Source: Psychrobacter sp.
Lineage (GTDB): Bacteria; Pseudomonadota; Gammaproteobacteria; Pseudomonadales; Moraxellaceae
Direction of reading: 5' to 3'
DNA length: 49,063 nucleotides
Assembly: GCF_030454045.1 (NCBI RefSeq)
Contig: NZ_JAKDJE010000016.1
Coordinates: forward strand, 1 to 49,063
Below the pieces are notes generated by a model. That model did not search any database and was not told where the DNA came from. It saw nothing but the letters and a program-made list of their open reading frames with translations. How positions within the stretch are numbered: the stretch's first letter is position 1; each line of letters opens with the position of its first letter. This document shows, piece after piece, positions 16,608-25,324 of the stretch. A program made the position numbers and the translations under genes.

Positions 16608-17210
16608 TTATACGCTCAGCGCTTGCCACTCTTGACGCGTAATCTTGTACAGCACATGCTCAGCCAGTCGATGATCAGCATCGAGCATCGGATGAGGGAA
16701 GTTGTCCTGCGTATCAGTCATACCAATACGCTGCATAATCAGTTGCGAGCGCTGATTGATGACCGCCGTAAATGATACCACGTCCTCCAGTGCCAGTTCG
16801 GTAAACGCAAAATCCAGCGCTGCACGCGCCGCCTCGGTGGCATAGCCTAGCTCCCAATAATCCTTGTACAAACGCCAAGCGATCTCGACAGCAGGAGCAA
16901 AGGGCATTTCGTCATGAACGTTATTTAACCCAACCATACCGATAAAGTCATCGCTTTTATCTGCGCCATCTTTACGAGCCACCGCCCAAAATCCCCAGCC
17001 ATGTTCTTCAATTAATTTTTGACACTTATTGGCAATGGTATTACTCAATGCAGGGGTTAATAGTTTAATGGTATTACTCAATGCAGGGGTTAATAGTTTA
17101 GGGAAATATGCCATCACTTCAGGATCAGCATTCACCTCGGCAAACCGCGCAAGATCACTTGCTTGCCACTGTCTTAGGTACAGACGTTTGGTTTCTATCA
17201 TGCTTGTCAT
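16608..17210 (-). CDS. GNAT family N-acetyltransferase (RimJ/RimL-like) with internal duplication
   Basis: Acetyltransferase of the GNAT fold, 200 aa, with the RimJ/RimL-like start IETKRLYLRQWQASDLARF, the acetyl-CoA region around GYATEAARAALDFAF and the C-terminal SQLIMQRIGM segment. An 11-residue segment, KLLTPALSNTI, is repeated directly, encoded by a perfect 33-bp tandem duplication at 17034-17099. This falls in a loop between early secondary-structure elements and keeps the frame, so the protein may still fold. Substrate unknown. Downstream of mocA on the same strand, 16 bp apart. Confidence 0.85.
   Translation of the reverse strand: MTSMIETKRLYLRQWQASDLARFAEVNADPEVMAYFPKLLTPALSNTIKLLTPALSNTIANKCQKLIEEHGWGFWAVARKDGADKSDDFIGMVGLNNVHDEMPFAPAVEIAWRLYKDYWELGYATEAARAALDFAFTELALEDVVSFTAVINQRSQLIMQRIGMTDTQDNFPHPMLDADHRLAEHVLYKITRQEWQALSV
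17034..17099. repeat. Perfect 33-bp tandem duplication inside the GNAT gene
   Basis: Units 17034-17066 and 17067-17099 are identical and begin AATGGTATTACTC. The length is a multiple of three, so it inserts 11 residues without a frameshift. The absence of any difference between copies indicates a recent slippage event or an assembly artefact. Confidence 0.95.
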
Positions 17211-17226
17211 GTCAGTCGCTTACTAT

Positions 17227-17901
17227 TCATATTCGTTCAGAGTGCTGATCAAGCCAGCCTTTTTTTTGAGCAAACGCTAGCTGTGCTGGCGTATCGATAT
17301 CATAACTGAGCTGCTTATTGATCACTGTATGTATTTGGCCTGGCGGTAATGCTCTGATTAAATGACGCAAGCCTTTATCACCTGTCAATTCAGTTTGCCA
17401 TTGTCTGAGTAAACCTGTATCAATCACTAGCGGTAAGCCGATGATATTTTTTGGCTCTGTAGTGCTTAATTCATCTGAATACGTCCAGCTATGATAACTA
17501 CTGGCTACCACAGACCGATCACCAACCAGCAATGCGGTTAAATGCGACTGATCTAATAGAACCTGATCAACCCCCATGATAAGTACGCGCTCGATTGACG
17601 AATTTCCAAGACTCGCTATGCTCTCAATACCCAAACGCAAACTGTCCGCCATACCAGTTTCAGGTTTTGGGTTTACTACCGCTTGAACCGCTGGATATTG
17701 CACAGCCAACTCTGTAACTACACTAGCAATTGCAGGATGCTTATCAGGAATCACAATGATGACGGCTTGCGGATTGGTGCTCATTGCCGATCGGATCATG
17801 TGCACAATTAATAGCTCGCCATTCTTAACGAGCAGCTGCTTAGGTTGGCCAAGGCGCTGACTGAGGCCACTTGCCAACATGATGACCGCATGATTTTGCA
17901 C
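17227..17901 (-). CDS. mocA: Molybdenum cofactor cytidylyltransferase (MocA-like)
   Basis: NTP-transferase fold protein of 224 aa. It opens with the nucleotide-binding signature MLASGLSQRLGQPKQLL and has PETGMADSLRLGI and the metal-site MGVDQVLLD. MocA adds CMP to molybdopterin to make the MCD cofactor needed by aldehyde-oxidase-type enzymes. The context fits exactly: 32 bp downstream of the XdhC-like gene and just after a PaoABC-type enzyme. MobA (GTP-using) and generic NTP transferases are close relatives, and cytidine specificity is inferred from context. Confidence 0.83.
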   Translation of the reverse strand: MQNHAVIMLASGLSQRLGQPKQLLVKNGELLIVHMIRSAMSTNPQAVIIVIPDKHPAIASVVTELAVQYPAVQAVVNPKPETGMADSLRLGIESIASLGNSSIERVLIMGVDQVLLDQSHLTALLVGDRSVVASSYHSWTYSDELSTTEPKNIIGLPLVIDTGLLRQWQTELTGDKGLRHLIRALPPGQIHTVINKQLSYDIDTPAQLAFAQKKGWLDQHSERI

Positions 17902-17933
17902 CTATCTGTCCTTGTCTTCTAAGACGATACTAC

Positions 17934-19208
17934 TCATACGGTACTCGGCACAATATCAGCATCCGTATTACCAACGCTTGCTTCTGAATTCGAGACCCTA
18001 CTGTGAGAGCCTTCTACTGATGCAGTTTGATCGTGCATGACTGCATTTATCTGTGCCATGATACCCAGTGCGAGTGCCTCTGGACCATCTCCTCCTAGCT
18101 TATAGCCAATCGGATAATGCAGTTTTTGAACGCCAGTATCCAAGATAGCAGGATGATCCATGTTAGCGCTTATCTCATTGATTAAGCGTTCGGTACGATA
18201 GCGCGGCCCTAACTGTCCTAAGTATCTATAGTTTTGCGCATGTGCTAGCAATATCGCCAAGCGAGCGCGGTCTTGGGTCAGACTATGTGACATAAGAGCG
18301 ACCGCTGCGTTATTACTCAGCTTTAGCAGGGTATCACTATCCTCTAAAGATAGCGCCATCACTGCATCTGCTTGAGGAAAACGCATACGGGTCGCATATT
18401 GTGCGCGGCTATCTATGACTGTGACATGCCAATCTTGTAGCTTGGCCATGGTCACCAATGGCATCACATCGTTTCCTGCCCCGCAAACGAGCAGGCGCAC
18501 TTGAGGTTGTAAGCGTTGTACAAGCCACTCGGTGGTTGCCTCATCCGTTTTTATGGTCACGTATTCAGTATTGCTCTCAGACAGCTTGTACTCTGCTAAC
18601 TTTTCTACAATATCGGCAATTATATTCGAAGGGTTTATTATCTCTTGTTTTGGTGAATTTTCCGAATTGTGATATTCGTCTAGATTGATACGCAGGCCAA
18701 CTTGCAGCTCGGTATTCTGACAACCGTTGTTGCGAATCAAAGTAGCGACCATAACTGGCTGCTGCATGCGCCGAACCTGACGAATTAATTCTAAAAATGG
18801 TGCAGCTGTTGCCAGACGCTCAAACAGCACATGTACACGTCCATTACAACCAAGCCCAAAATTCAACTCATCAAAGTCCAGGCCATCCAAGTCGTCTGTA
18901 TCGCCAGCTTCTTTGTTGATCGCTACCTGCGCTTGACCATTTTCGGCATATTCAATGTCATCACCCGTCTGATAAACCTGCACATTGGCACCGTCACGCG
19001 TGAGCCAAAAGGCACGTTTGATGATGTGAGGCTCCAAGCAGCCACCGCTGATCATTCCGACCGAACGACCATCTTCACAGATGAGCATCATGGCACCAGC
19101 ACGGCGATACGCTGAGCCTTCTGTATGAACGACAGTGGCCAATACAGCATCAACACCTTGCTGCTGAGCCTCGCTTGCCAGCTTCAGAATGTCAGCGACT
19201 TGATTCAT
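17934..19208 (-). CDS. xdhC: XdhC/PaoD-type molybdenum cofactor insertion chaperone
   Basis: XdhC/CoxI family protein of 424 aa. The N-terminal XdhC domain shows TEGSAYRRAGAMMLI and GMISGGCLEPHI. The C-terminal Rossmann domain shows LLVCGAGNDVMPLV and later YLGQLGPRYRTERLI. These proteins bind sulfurated molybdenum cofactor and insert it into the large subunit, as PaoD does for PaoABC. A long acidic linker near residues 115-215 and a C-terminal tail past residue 395 make it longer than the common 300-370. A terminator separates it from paoC, so it may have its own promoter. Confidence 0.88.
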   Translation of the reverse strand: MNQVADILKLASEAQQQGVDAVLATVVHTEGSAYRRAGAMMLICEDGRSVGMISGGCLEPHIIKRAFWLTRDGANVQVYQTGDDIEYAENGQAQVAINKEAGDTDDLDGLDFDELNFGLGCNGRVHVLFERLATAAPFLELIRQVRRMQQPVMVATLIRNNGCQNTELQVGLRINLDEYHNSENSPKQEIINPSNIIADIVEKLAEYKLSESNTEYVTIKTDEATTEWLVQRLQPQVRLLVCGAGNDVMPLVTMAKLQDWHVTVIDSRAQYATRMRFPQADAVMALSLEDSDTLLKLSNNAAVALMSHSLTQDRARLAILLAHAQNYRYLGQLGPRYRTERLINEISANMDHPAILDTGVQKLHYPIGYKLGGDGPEALALGIMAQINAVMHDQTASVEGSHSRVSNSEASVGNTDADIVPSTV

Positions 19209-19283
19209 AATGCCTCTTATTTAATAATTGTTTTTTGTTAGTGAATTTTTTGCTAGTAATAAAATATACTACCGACTCAGTTA

Positions 19284-19308
19284 CAAAAACCCGCTCAGTA
19301 AGCGGGTT
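19284..19308 (-). terminator. Rho-independent terminator after paoABC
   Basis: Read leftward, AACCCGCT and AGCGGGTT form an 8-bp perfect stem around a five-base loop, followed by five T. It lies 24 bp past the paoC stop and before xdhC, so it would separate the enzyme operon from its maturation genes. Confidence 0.8.
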
Positions 19309-19332
19309 CTTGTCATACATAAGCTGATAAAA

Positions 19333-21756
19333 CTACTCTGGCATCTCATAAAGCAGCTTGTCGAGGGTAATCGGGAAGTCATAAACACGCACACCGACCG
19401 CATTATAGATAGCATTGGCAATCGCGGCAGCAGCACCTGCAATAGCCGTCTCACCGATACCTTTGATGTGCATTGGATTGGTATAAGGATCATCTTCTTC
19501 TACCAATATGACATCTAACTGCGGTACGTCCGCATTAACTGGCACATGATACTCGGCAAGGTCATGGTTACAGAGACGACCGTCACGTTTGTCATGAATC
19601 ACTTCTTCCATCAACGCTGAACCAATACCGAACACCATACCGCCATAGCATTGCGACGTTGCAGTTTTGTGGTTCAGAATACGACCAGCGGCAAATGCAC
19701 CTGTCATACGTTTCACCCGAACCTCACCAGTGACTTTGTGAACAGCCACTTCAGCGAAGTTCGCACCAAAAGAGGCTTGGCGATGGCTCTTACCGTTCTT
19801 ACCCGGTTTTATCTGGCCTTTGGCAGTGATTTTTTGCTCATCATAGTCAGCGACCACATCCGCAAGCGCATAAGACTCTGTATTATCAAAATCATACTCT
19901 TGTGATGCTGATTGTCCTGATAGCGTAAGCCCTGTGGTTTGCGATAGCTTATCAATAGTGCTGTCAGCAAATGATTGGCCGCTCTTTTTGGCAGCTTCCA
20001 TTGCCGTTAAAGCATGCTCGCCTGTTTTCTTGATTTGACCATTGTCTAACTGAATGTTGTCAGGATACAGACCAACTTTTTCTGCTAGCATTTCACGCAG
20101 CTGCTCACAAGCAAGATAGACACCACTACCCGCACTCGCAGCACCCCAACTGCCACCTGAGCCTGATCCTGGTGGCAATGCACTGTCACCTAGTTTCATC
20201 TCAACATGGTCGATAGGCAGTCCTAACAGGTCTGCCGCTACCTGAGAAAACACCGTATAAGACCCTGTACCGATGTCTGTCATGTCTGTCTCGATAACTG
20301 CTTTGATACCAAGTGCTTTTGACTCATCTACCTGTAGGGTTGCACGTGCTTCAGATGGCTGTAGTTGGTTACCACGGGCAGCCGCCGCCATGCCTGTACC
20401 TATCCACCAGTCACCTTCTAATTGACTGGCAGGCTTAGCGTTTCGCTCACTCCAACCAAAATGCTCAGCACCTTGTTCCATACAGGCAATCAATTGGCGC
20501 GTTGAGAAAGGAATATCTTGACTCGGATCTTGCTCTGGCTCATTACGACGGCGTAGTTCAACCGGATCAATCTCCAACTGTGTGGCAAGCTCATCCATGG
20601 CACATTCAAGCGCGATCATACCTACCCCTTCGCCAGGCGCACGCATAGAACCTGACAACACTTGGTTCATGTCTACCATCTCATAATTCACACGGCGGTT
20701 TTTGCCGCTATATAGATGGTGCGTAGATAGAGCAGTTGGCTCAAAGAAAGCCTCACCTGGCAAATTACTAGAGATCGTATCGTGAATCAATGTATCGATC
20801 ACGCCGTCATTGTTCGCGCCGATTGCGATACGCTGACGCGTGTTTGAGCGTCTGACCGTTGCTTCCATCACTTGTGAACGCGTCATAGTGATTAGCACAG
20901 GACGACCCAGATCTTTCGCAGCAATCGCCGCTGCAATAGATTCAGGAGCAATACCGAGCTTACTACCGAACCCACCACCCACATAGTGTGCGATCAGTTG
21001 TACTTGATCTTTATTTAGGTCCAGAGCATCCATGACTTGCTGTTTGCAAGAAGCGAGCATCTGATTGGAAGTATACAGAACGAGCTTATCGCCTTCCCAA
21101 TGAGCCAACGTTGCATGGGGCTCCATCGGTGAGTTGCTCTGACTTGGGGTATGATAAAAGCGATTAACGGTCACTGCCGCATCAGCTAAGCCTTGGTCTG
21201 GATCGCCTTGGACATTATTTTTATCAGAGCCTTTTTTTTCATCTACCGCATGGGCGTTAGAGAGCTCTTGGGTAAAGTTCAGTGCCGCTTGGTCAGTCTC
21301 ATCCTTATAAGTCACTTTCAGCGCTTTAGCGCCTTCTCTTGCCGCCTCAAAAGTCTCAGCAACCACGACAGCGATAGGCTGACCATGATAAAAAATCTCG
21401 CTAACCCCTTGCTTGGGTGCTTTAGTTTTTGTCCCTTGTTGAGAGTTACGCAAAAAGTGCTCAGGATCGGTCACAACTTTAATAATATTAGGAATGCCTT
21501 TTAGAGAGTCACTATCGATACTCTCAACTTGACCTTTAGCAATGGTCGCGCCTACCAATACACCATAGGCTTGATTGTCCAAGTGTATTTCGGCACTGTA
21601 TTTCGCTTGACCGCTAACCTTTAGGGAACCATCAACACGGTTGATTGGCTTACCAACTAGCTTGCTTGCCGTTGTGCTAAATAGCGTTTCAACAGGCTCA
21701 TCCATGGTCAGTTTTTTGGTTGGTTCTGACTGGGTGATTGATTCTAATAGTGCCAT
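19333..21756 (-). CDS. paoC: Molybdopterin-binding subunit of aldehyde oxidoreductase (PaoC-like)
   Basis: Large catalytic subunit of the xanthine-oxidase family, 807 aa. The N-terminal domain begins GKPINRVDGSLKVSGQAKYSAE. Molybdopterin-binding segments include VGGGFGSKLGIAPE, SMRAPGEGVGMIALE and GSGSGGSWGAASAGSG. The catalytic Glu lies in IKGIGETAIAGAAAAI near the end. It is some 75 aa longer than E. coli PaoC, with extra residues at the N-terminus and around 600-650. It starts two bases after the paoB stop, with GAGGGAG as ribosome binding site. The substrate is probably an aldehyde, and xanthine is less likely because of the PaoB-type partner. Confidence 0.9.
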   Translation of the reverse strand: MALLESITQSEPTKKLTMDEPVETLFSTTASKLVGKPINRVDGSLKVSGQAKYSAEIHLDNQAYGVLVGATIAKGQVESIDSDSLKGIPNIIKVVTDPEHFLRNSQQGTKTKAPKQGVSEIFYHGQPIAVVVAETFEAAREGAKALKVTYKDETDQAALNFTQELSNAHAVDEKKGSDKNNVQGDPDQGLADAAVTVNRFYHTPSQSNSPMEPHATLAHWEGDKLVLYTSNQMLASCKQQVMDALDLNKDQVQLIAHYVGGGFGSKLGIAPESIAAAIAAKDLGRPVLITMTRSQVMEATVRRSNTRQRIAIGANNDGVIDTLIHDTISSNLPGEAFFEPTALSTHHLYSGKNRRVNYEMVDMNQVLSGSMRAPGEGVGMIALECAMDELATQLEIDPVELRRRNEPEQDPSQDIPFSTRQLIACMEQGAEHFGWSERNAKPASQLEGDWWIGTGMAAAARGNQLQPSEARATLQVDESKALGIKAVIETDMTDIGTGSYTVFSQVAADLLGLPIDHVEMKLGDSALPPGSGSGGSWGAASAGSGVYLACEQLREMLAEKVGLYPDNIQLDNGQIKKTGEHALTAMEAAKKSGQSFADSTIDKLSQTTGLTLSGQSASQEYDFDNTESYALADVVADYDEQKITAKGQIKPGKNGKSHRQASFGANFAEVAVHKVTGEVRVKRMTGAFAAGRILNHKTATSQCYGGMVFGIGSALMEEVIHDKRDGRLCNHDLAEYHVPVNADVPQLDVILVEEDDPYTNPMHIKGIGETAIAGAAAAIANAIYNAVGVRVYDFPITLDKLLYEMPE

Positions 21757-21758
21757 GA

Positions 21759-22751
21759 TTATGCTCCCTCGCCCGCTAGTGCGCGCTGAATAACTTGTTT
21801 TAGTAGGCGACGCGTCAACGGTATTTTAAAGTCGTTCTGACCATTACCTTTGGCATCATGCAATAATAGATCAGCGGCCTGCGTGATAACGTCGCTATTG
21901 CCATCGGTATCCATTAATAGTGCCTCAACCTCTTCATTACGCCATGGCTTGGTACCGATGCCGCCGAACGCCAATCGTACTGTCTTTAGGTTGCCATTGT
22001 CGTCAGCATCGATGACTGCGGCACAAGATACCAGTGCAAAGGCGTAAGAAGCGCGATCACGCACTTTGTCATAGGTATGCATGCCCTTAATAGGGGCAGG
22101 TAATACAACATGAGTAATCAGCTCGCCTGCTTCTAGCACATTTTCGATATGCGGCGTGTCTTTTGGCAAACAATAAAAATCTTTCACATCGATAGCGCGA
22201 GTCGAGCCATCTGCTTTAACTGTCTCTATCGTGGCATCCAGTAAGCGCATTGCCACTGCCATATCGGATGGGTGCTGAGCAATACATGAATCACTGGTAC
22301 CTAAAACAGCTAGGGTACGGTTCTCCCCGTTGATAGCAGGACATCCTGTGCCCGGTTCACGTTTATTACAAGCGCTGTCTGTTTGATAAAAATAATAGCA
22401 ACGAGTACGCTGCAAAAAGTTGCCGCCCGTTGTCGCTCTGTTACGTAGCTGACCAGTCGCTCCTGCCAAGATGGCTCGGGACAATACCGGATAGTTTGCA
22501 ATCACCTCAGGATGCGCGGCCAAATCGCTATTAGTCACCAGTGTTCCAATACGTAAACCACCATCGGCAGTCGTTTCTACTTTCTCTAATTCTAAACGAG
22601 TGATATCGACCAGTTTGATTGGGGTTTCGATCTCTAGTTTCATGAGATCTAATAAGTTAGTACCACCTGCGATAAAAGAAGCGTCTTTGCTGCTAGCAGA
22701 GGTTGCGGCTTGCTTAGGTGCATCAGCGCGGCTATATTCAAAACGTTTCAT
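21759..22751 (-). CDS. paoB: FAD-binding subunit of aldehyde oxidoreductase (PaoB-like, with 4Fe-4S cysteines)
   Basis: CO-dehydrogenase/PaoB-type FAD subunit of 330 aa: FIAGGTNLLDLMKLE near residue 27 is the FAD-binding stretch, followed by GATGQLRNRATTGGN. The cysteine pattern TRC, SAC and GTGC at about residues 115-137 is the additional 4Fe-4S binding insert that marks PaoB and is absent from many xanthine dehydrogenases. The start overlaps the paoA stop by ATGA, so the subunits are translationally coupled. Confidence 0.9.
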   Translation of the reverse strand: MKRFEYSRADAPKQAATSASSKDASFIAGGTNLLDLMKLEIETPIKLVDITRLELEKVETTADGGLRIGTLVTNSDLAAHPEVIANYPVLSRAILAGATGQLRNRATTGGNFLQRTRCYYFYQTDSACNKREPGTGCPAINGENRTLAVLGTSDSCIAQHPSDMAVAMRLLDATIETVKADGSTRAIDVKDFYCLPKDTPHIENVLEAGELITHVVLPAPIKGMHTYDKVRDRASYAFALVSCAAVIDADDNGNLKTVRLAFGGIGTKPWRNEEVEALLMDTDGNSDVITQAADLLLHDAKGNGQNDFKIPLTRRLLKQVIQRALAGEGA

Positions 22752-23404
22752 GAGTGGTCTCCTGCCTTGCCTGTTATTGTTTTGTTATTCGCTGAGGCTT
22801 TATGGAACTGAGCCTCGCTTGACGGCGGTGACCAAATACCTGTTACGCTTGAGTTTTGCGCAGCGTTGTCAACTGTTTTAGAAGTAGACGCTGATGCTTC
22901 ATTCTCAAGCACTTGTGAGATGGCTTTGATGATATTGGGATAAGCGGAGCAGCGACAGACATTACCACTCATGCGCTCAGCGATTTCTTGTACCAGAAGG
23001 CTATCAGGATGTTGTAAGTCTGTGCTCACATGGCTTGGCCAATTTTGTTTTACTTCTTCTATTAAGGCAGTCGCTGAACAAATTTGACCTGGGGTGCAAT
23101 ATCCGCACTGAAAAGCGTCGTTGTCTTTAAACGCTTGTTGCAGCGCCGATAGTGAGTCCGGCATACCGATGCCTTCGATGGTCGTAATCTCATCACCATC
23201 ATGCATGATAGCAAGTGTGAGACAAGAGTTGACTCGGCGACCATTGATGAGCATGGTACAAGCACCGCATTGGCCGTGGTCGCAGCCTTTTTTGGGTCCA
23301 GTAATTTGTAAGTGTTGACGACAGACGTCGAGCAGTGTCGTACGGGCGTCAAGATTCTCGAGCTGATAATCCTGCTTATTGATTGTTAACGTCAAGGTAG
23401 ACAT
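22748..23404 (-). CDS. paoA: 2Fe-2S subunit of aldehyde oxidoreductase (PaoA-like, no Tat signal)
   Basis: Iron-sulfur subunit of 218 aa with two 2Fe-2S clusters: the plant-ferredoxin-like CDHGQCGACTMLINGRRVNSC and the helical CGYCTPGQI with NVCRCSAYPNI. Unlike E. coli PaoA, it begins directly at the ferredoxin domain (MSTLTLTINKQDYQLENLD) with no twin-arginine signal, so the enzyme should be cytoplasmic. A poorly structured, Ser/Asn-rich tail of about 50 residues follows the second cluster domain and is not typical. First gene of the paoABC operon. Confidence 0.9.
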   Translation of the reverse strand: MSTLTLTINKQDYQLENLDARTTLLDVCRQHLQITGPKKGCDHGQCGACTMLINGRRVNSCLTLAIMHDGDEITTIEGIGMPDSLSALQQAFKDNDAFQCGYCTPGQICSATALIEEVKQNWPSHVSTDLQHPDSLLVQEIAERMSGNVCRCSAYPNIIKAISQVLENEASASTSKTVDNAAQNSSVTGIWSPPSSEAQFHKASANNKTITGKAGDHS

Positions 23405-23794
23405 GCTGGCTTCTCGCTGGCAGATGAATATAATGGGTGAAAAAAGCGCCTTATAGCTACGGCGGCAATAAATCCATTATGGCGTACCAAAAAACTTGCT
23501 TTGTTTTTATTTTGTAGTGGTTAGAGTGTAGTTTCTAATCCACTCGCATGTTGGATATGAGCGGCGGCAATGACTGAAGAGTTATTGATAATCATTTACC
23601 TATCTAAACCTCAATACTGCTCATTGGTTTATAATCACTAGATATCACTGACCAAACTCCTAAATATAGACCTTATTCTCTTAATATTGACTGAGTGATA
23701 TTATCCAAAGCTGATTCAACCAAGTCGCTTTGGCTGATATGCCTAGCTATAAAATACCCTCATAAAAAATAAATAATAATGCCTGCGAGGACAT
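23405..23794. other. Divergent intergenic region between paoA and the frnE-like gene
   Basis: 390 bp with no gene seen. It should contain the leftward paoABC promoter and the rightward promoter of the frnE-like gene. I see only a weak 7-bp inverted repeat (CCAAAGC/GCTTTGG) near 23704-23735 and no clear regulator site. Confidence 0.4.
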
Positions 23795-24448
23795 ATGAAA
23801 TCATCACAAAAACCACTTCGAATAGACATCGTCTCAGATGTCGTCTGCCCTTGGTGCGTGATTGGCTATCGCCAATTGGCAGAAGCTCTAAAGCAAACCA
23901 ACACAAAACACACCATTCATTGGCACCCATTTGAGCTGAATCCTCACATGCCAAGCGAGGGGCAAAACTTGCGTGAACACATCATCGAAAAGTACGGCTC
24001 GACTAAAGAAGAGTCAGATGCTAGCCGAATCAGAATGACAGAAGCGGGTCGTGAGGTTGGCTTTGAGTTCAACTTCAATGACGACACGCGCATGCACAAT
24101 ACTTTTAATCTGCATCAGCTGCTGCATTTCGCTGATCAGCAAGGATATATGCATGAGCTCAAGCAAGCGTTATTTGCAGCGCACTTTACCGACAACAGAG
24201 ACATCTCTAATATCAATGTGCTTGCTGATATTGCCGCAGAAGTTGGACTTGAGCGTAGTGAAGCACTGGCTGTGTTAGAAGGACAGTTTTTTGCAAAAGA
24301 AGTGAGAGCAGAAGAGCAGCATTGGCAACAGCAAGGCATTCAAAGTGTGCCCGCGATTGTCTTTAATGAGCGCCATTTGGTCAGCGGCGCGCAAGGGGTT
24401 GAAAACTACGTCAGCATATTAGAGCAACTGGCAGATATGACCGACTAA
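23795..24448 (+). CDS. DsbA-family oxidoreductase (FrnE-like)
   Basis: Thioredoxin-fold protein of 217 aa, cytoplasmic as no signal peptide is present. The active-site CPWC lies at about residues 20-23 in IVSDVVCPWCVIGYRQL. The C-terminal SVPAIVFNERHLVSGAQ holds the cis-Pro loop. This matches the FrnE / 2-hydroxychromene-2-carboxylate-isomerase-like branch of DsbA. FrnE proteins have been linked to oxidative stress, but the partner here is unknown. It is followed 28 bp later by the HAD gene on the same strand, so the two probably form one operon. Confidence 0.88.
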   Translation: MKSSQKPLRIDIVSDVVCPWCVIGYRQLAEALKQTNTKHTIHWHPFELNPHMPSEGQNLREHIIEKYGSTKEESDASRIRMTEAGREVGFEFNFNDDTRMHNTFNLHQLLHFADQQGYMHELKQALFAAHFTDNRDISNINVLADIAAEVGLERSEALAVLEGQFFAKEVRAEEQHWQQQGIQSVPAIVFNERHLVSGAQGVENYVSILEQLADMTD

Positions 24449-24476
24449 ATTACCCTATGTATAAAAAGGATGCGCT

Positions 24477-25172
24477 ATGTCTTCTGAATCTTTTCCCTCG
24501 ATCATTGTGTTTGATGTCAATGAAACACTACTCGATATCAACACACTCACTCCTTTTTTTACGCGGGTGTTTGGTAAGCAAACGGTGCTGCGTGAATGGT
24601 TCGCTCAGTTAGTGCTTTACTCTCAAACCATGACGCTGTCTGATTTGTATACGCCCTTTGGTGAGATTGGCGTGGGTGCATTACAGATGATTGCGGACAT
24701 CGGGCAAGTGACGCTGACGGCATATGACATTAGCGAATTTAAAGAAAGAATGAGTGCATTGCCTGCTCACTTTGACGCAGCGCCAGCACTGACTCGTCTG
24801 CGTGAGGCAGGGTTTCGGTTGGTCACACTGACCAATTCAGCGAGTAGCCCATCGCCAACCCCATTAGAAAAGGCGGGACTCAGTCAGTATTTTGACCAGC
24901 ATTTTAGTGTTGAGAGTGTCAATAAGTTCAAGCCTGCTCCTGAGACTTATCAAATGGTGGCTGATACGCTTGGTGTTGATACCTCAGAGTTGTGTCTGGT
25001 TGCTTGTCACCTTTGGGATACCATCGGCGCGCAAGCGGCAGGTTGCCACGGTGCGTTTTTGACTCGCCCTTATAATAAGCTACTTAGTGCGCCAAATGTA
25101 CCCACACCAGATTTGATTGCAGACGATCTGTCCGTGCTGACGGATCAACTCATTGACAAAAACCGTGCTTAA
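24477..25172 (+). CDS. Haloacid dehalogenase-like hydrolase, type II
   Basis: HAD-superfamily protein of 231 aa. Motif I is VFDVNETLLD (nucleophile Asp near residue 11), motif II LTNSASS, motif III Lys in KFKPAPETYQM, and the last motif is in VACHLWDTIGAQAAG. The layout matches type II L-2-haloacid dehalogenases, though the motif-I Tyr-Gly of characterised enzymes is Asn-Glu here, so true dehalogenase activity is uncertain. Probably co-transcribed with the frnE-like gene. Confidence 0.82.
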   Translation: MSSESFPSIIVFDVNETLLDINTLTPFFTRVFGKQTVLREWFAQLVLYSQTMTLSDLYTPFGEIGVGALQMIADIGQVTLTAYDISEFKERMSALPAHFDAAPALTRLREAGFRLVTLTNSASSPSPTPLEKAGLSQYFDQHFSVESVNKFKPAPETYQMVADTLGVDTSELCLVACHLWDTIGAQAAGCHGAFLTRPYNKLLSAPNVPTPDLIADDLSVLTDQLIDKNRA

Positions 25173-25232
25173 ATCATGCGCTAGCTGGGTGCTCATTGAG
25201 CCTATGTTGTTGCTATAATAACCACAACGCAA

Positions 25233-25268
25233 AAAAAAAGCTGCTTCAAAATTGAAGCAGCTTTTTTT
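25233..25268. terminator. Bidirectional terminator between the HAD gene and frmA
   Basis: GCTGCTTC pairs with GAAGCAGC, flanked by A-run on the left and T-run on the right, so it can stop transcription from both convergent genes. Confidence 0.9.
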
Positions 25269-25324
25269 ATTGTAGCGTCATCAGGTTAAAACTGTGATTT
25301 TGATATTACTGTCAGTAACGACGC

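Noticed and set aside
17034..17099. Two-unit repeat considered as a CRISPR fragment
   Set aside because: The units are directly adjacent with no spacer and lie in frame inside a GNAT gene, so it is a tandem duplication.
19333..23404. Xanthine dehydrogenase (XdhAB) assignment
   Set aside because: The three-subunit layout and the extra 4Fe-4S cysteines in the FAD subunit favour a PaoABC-type aldehyde oxidoreductase.
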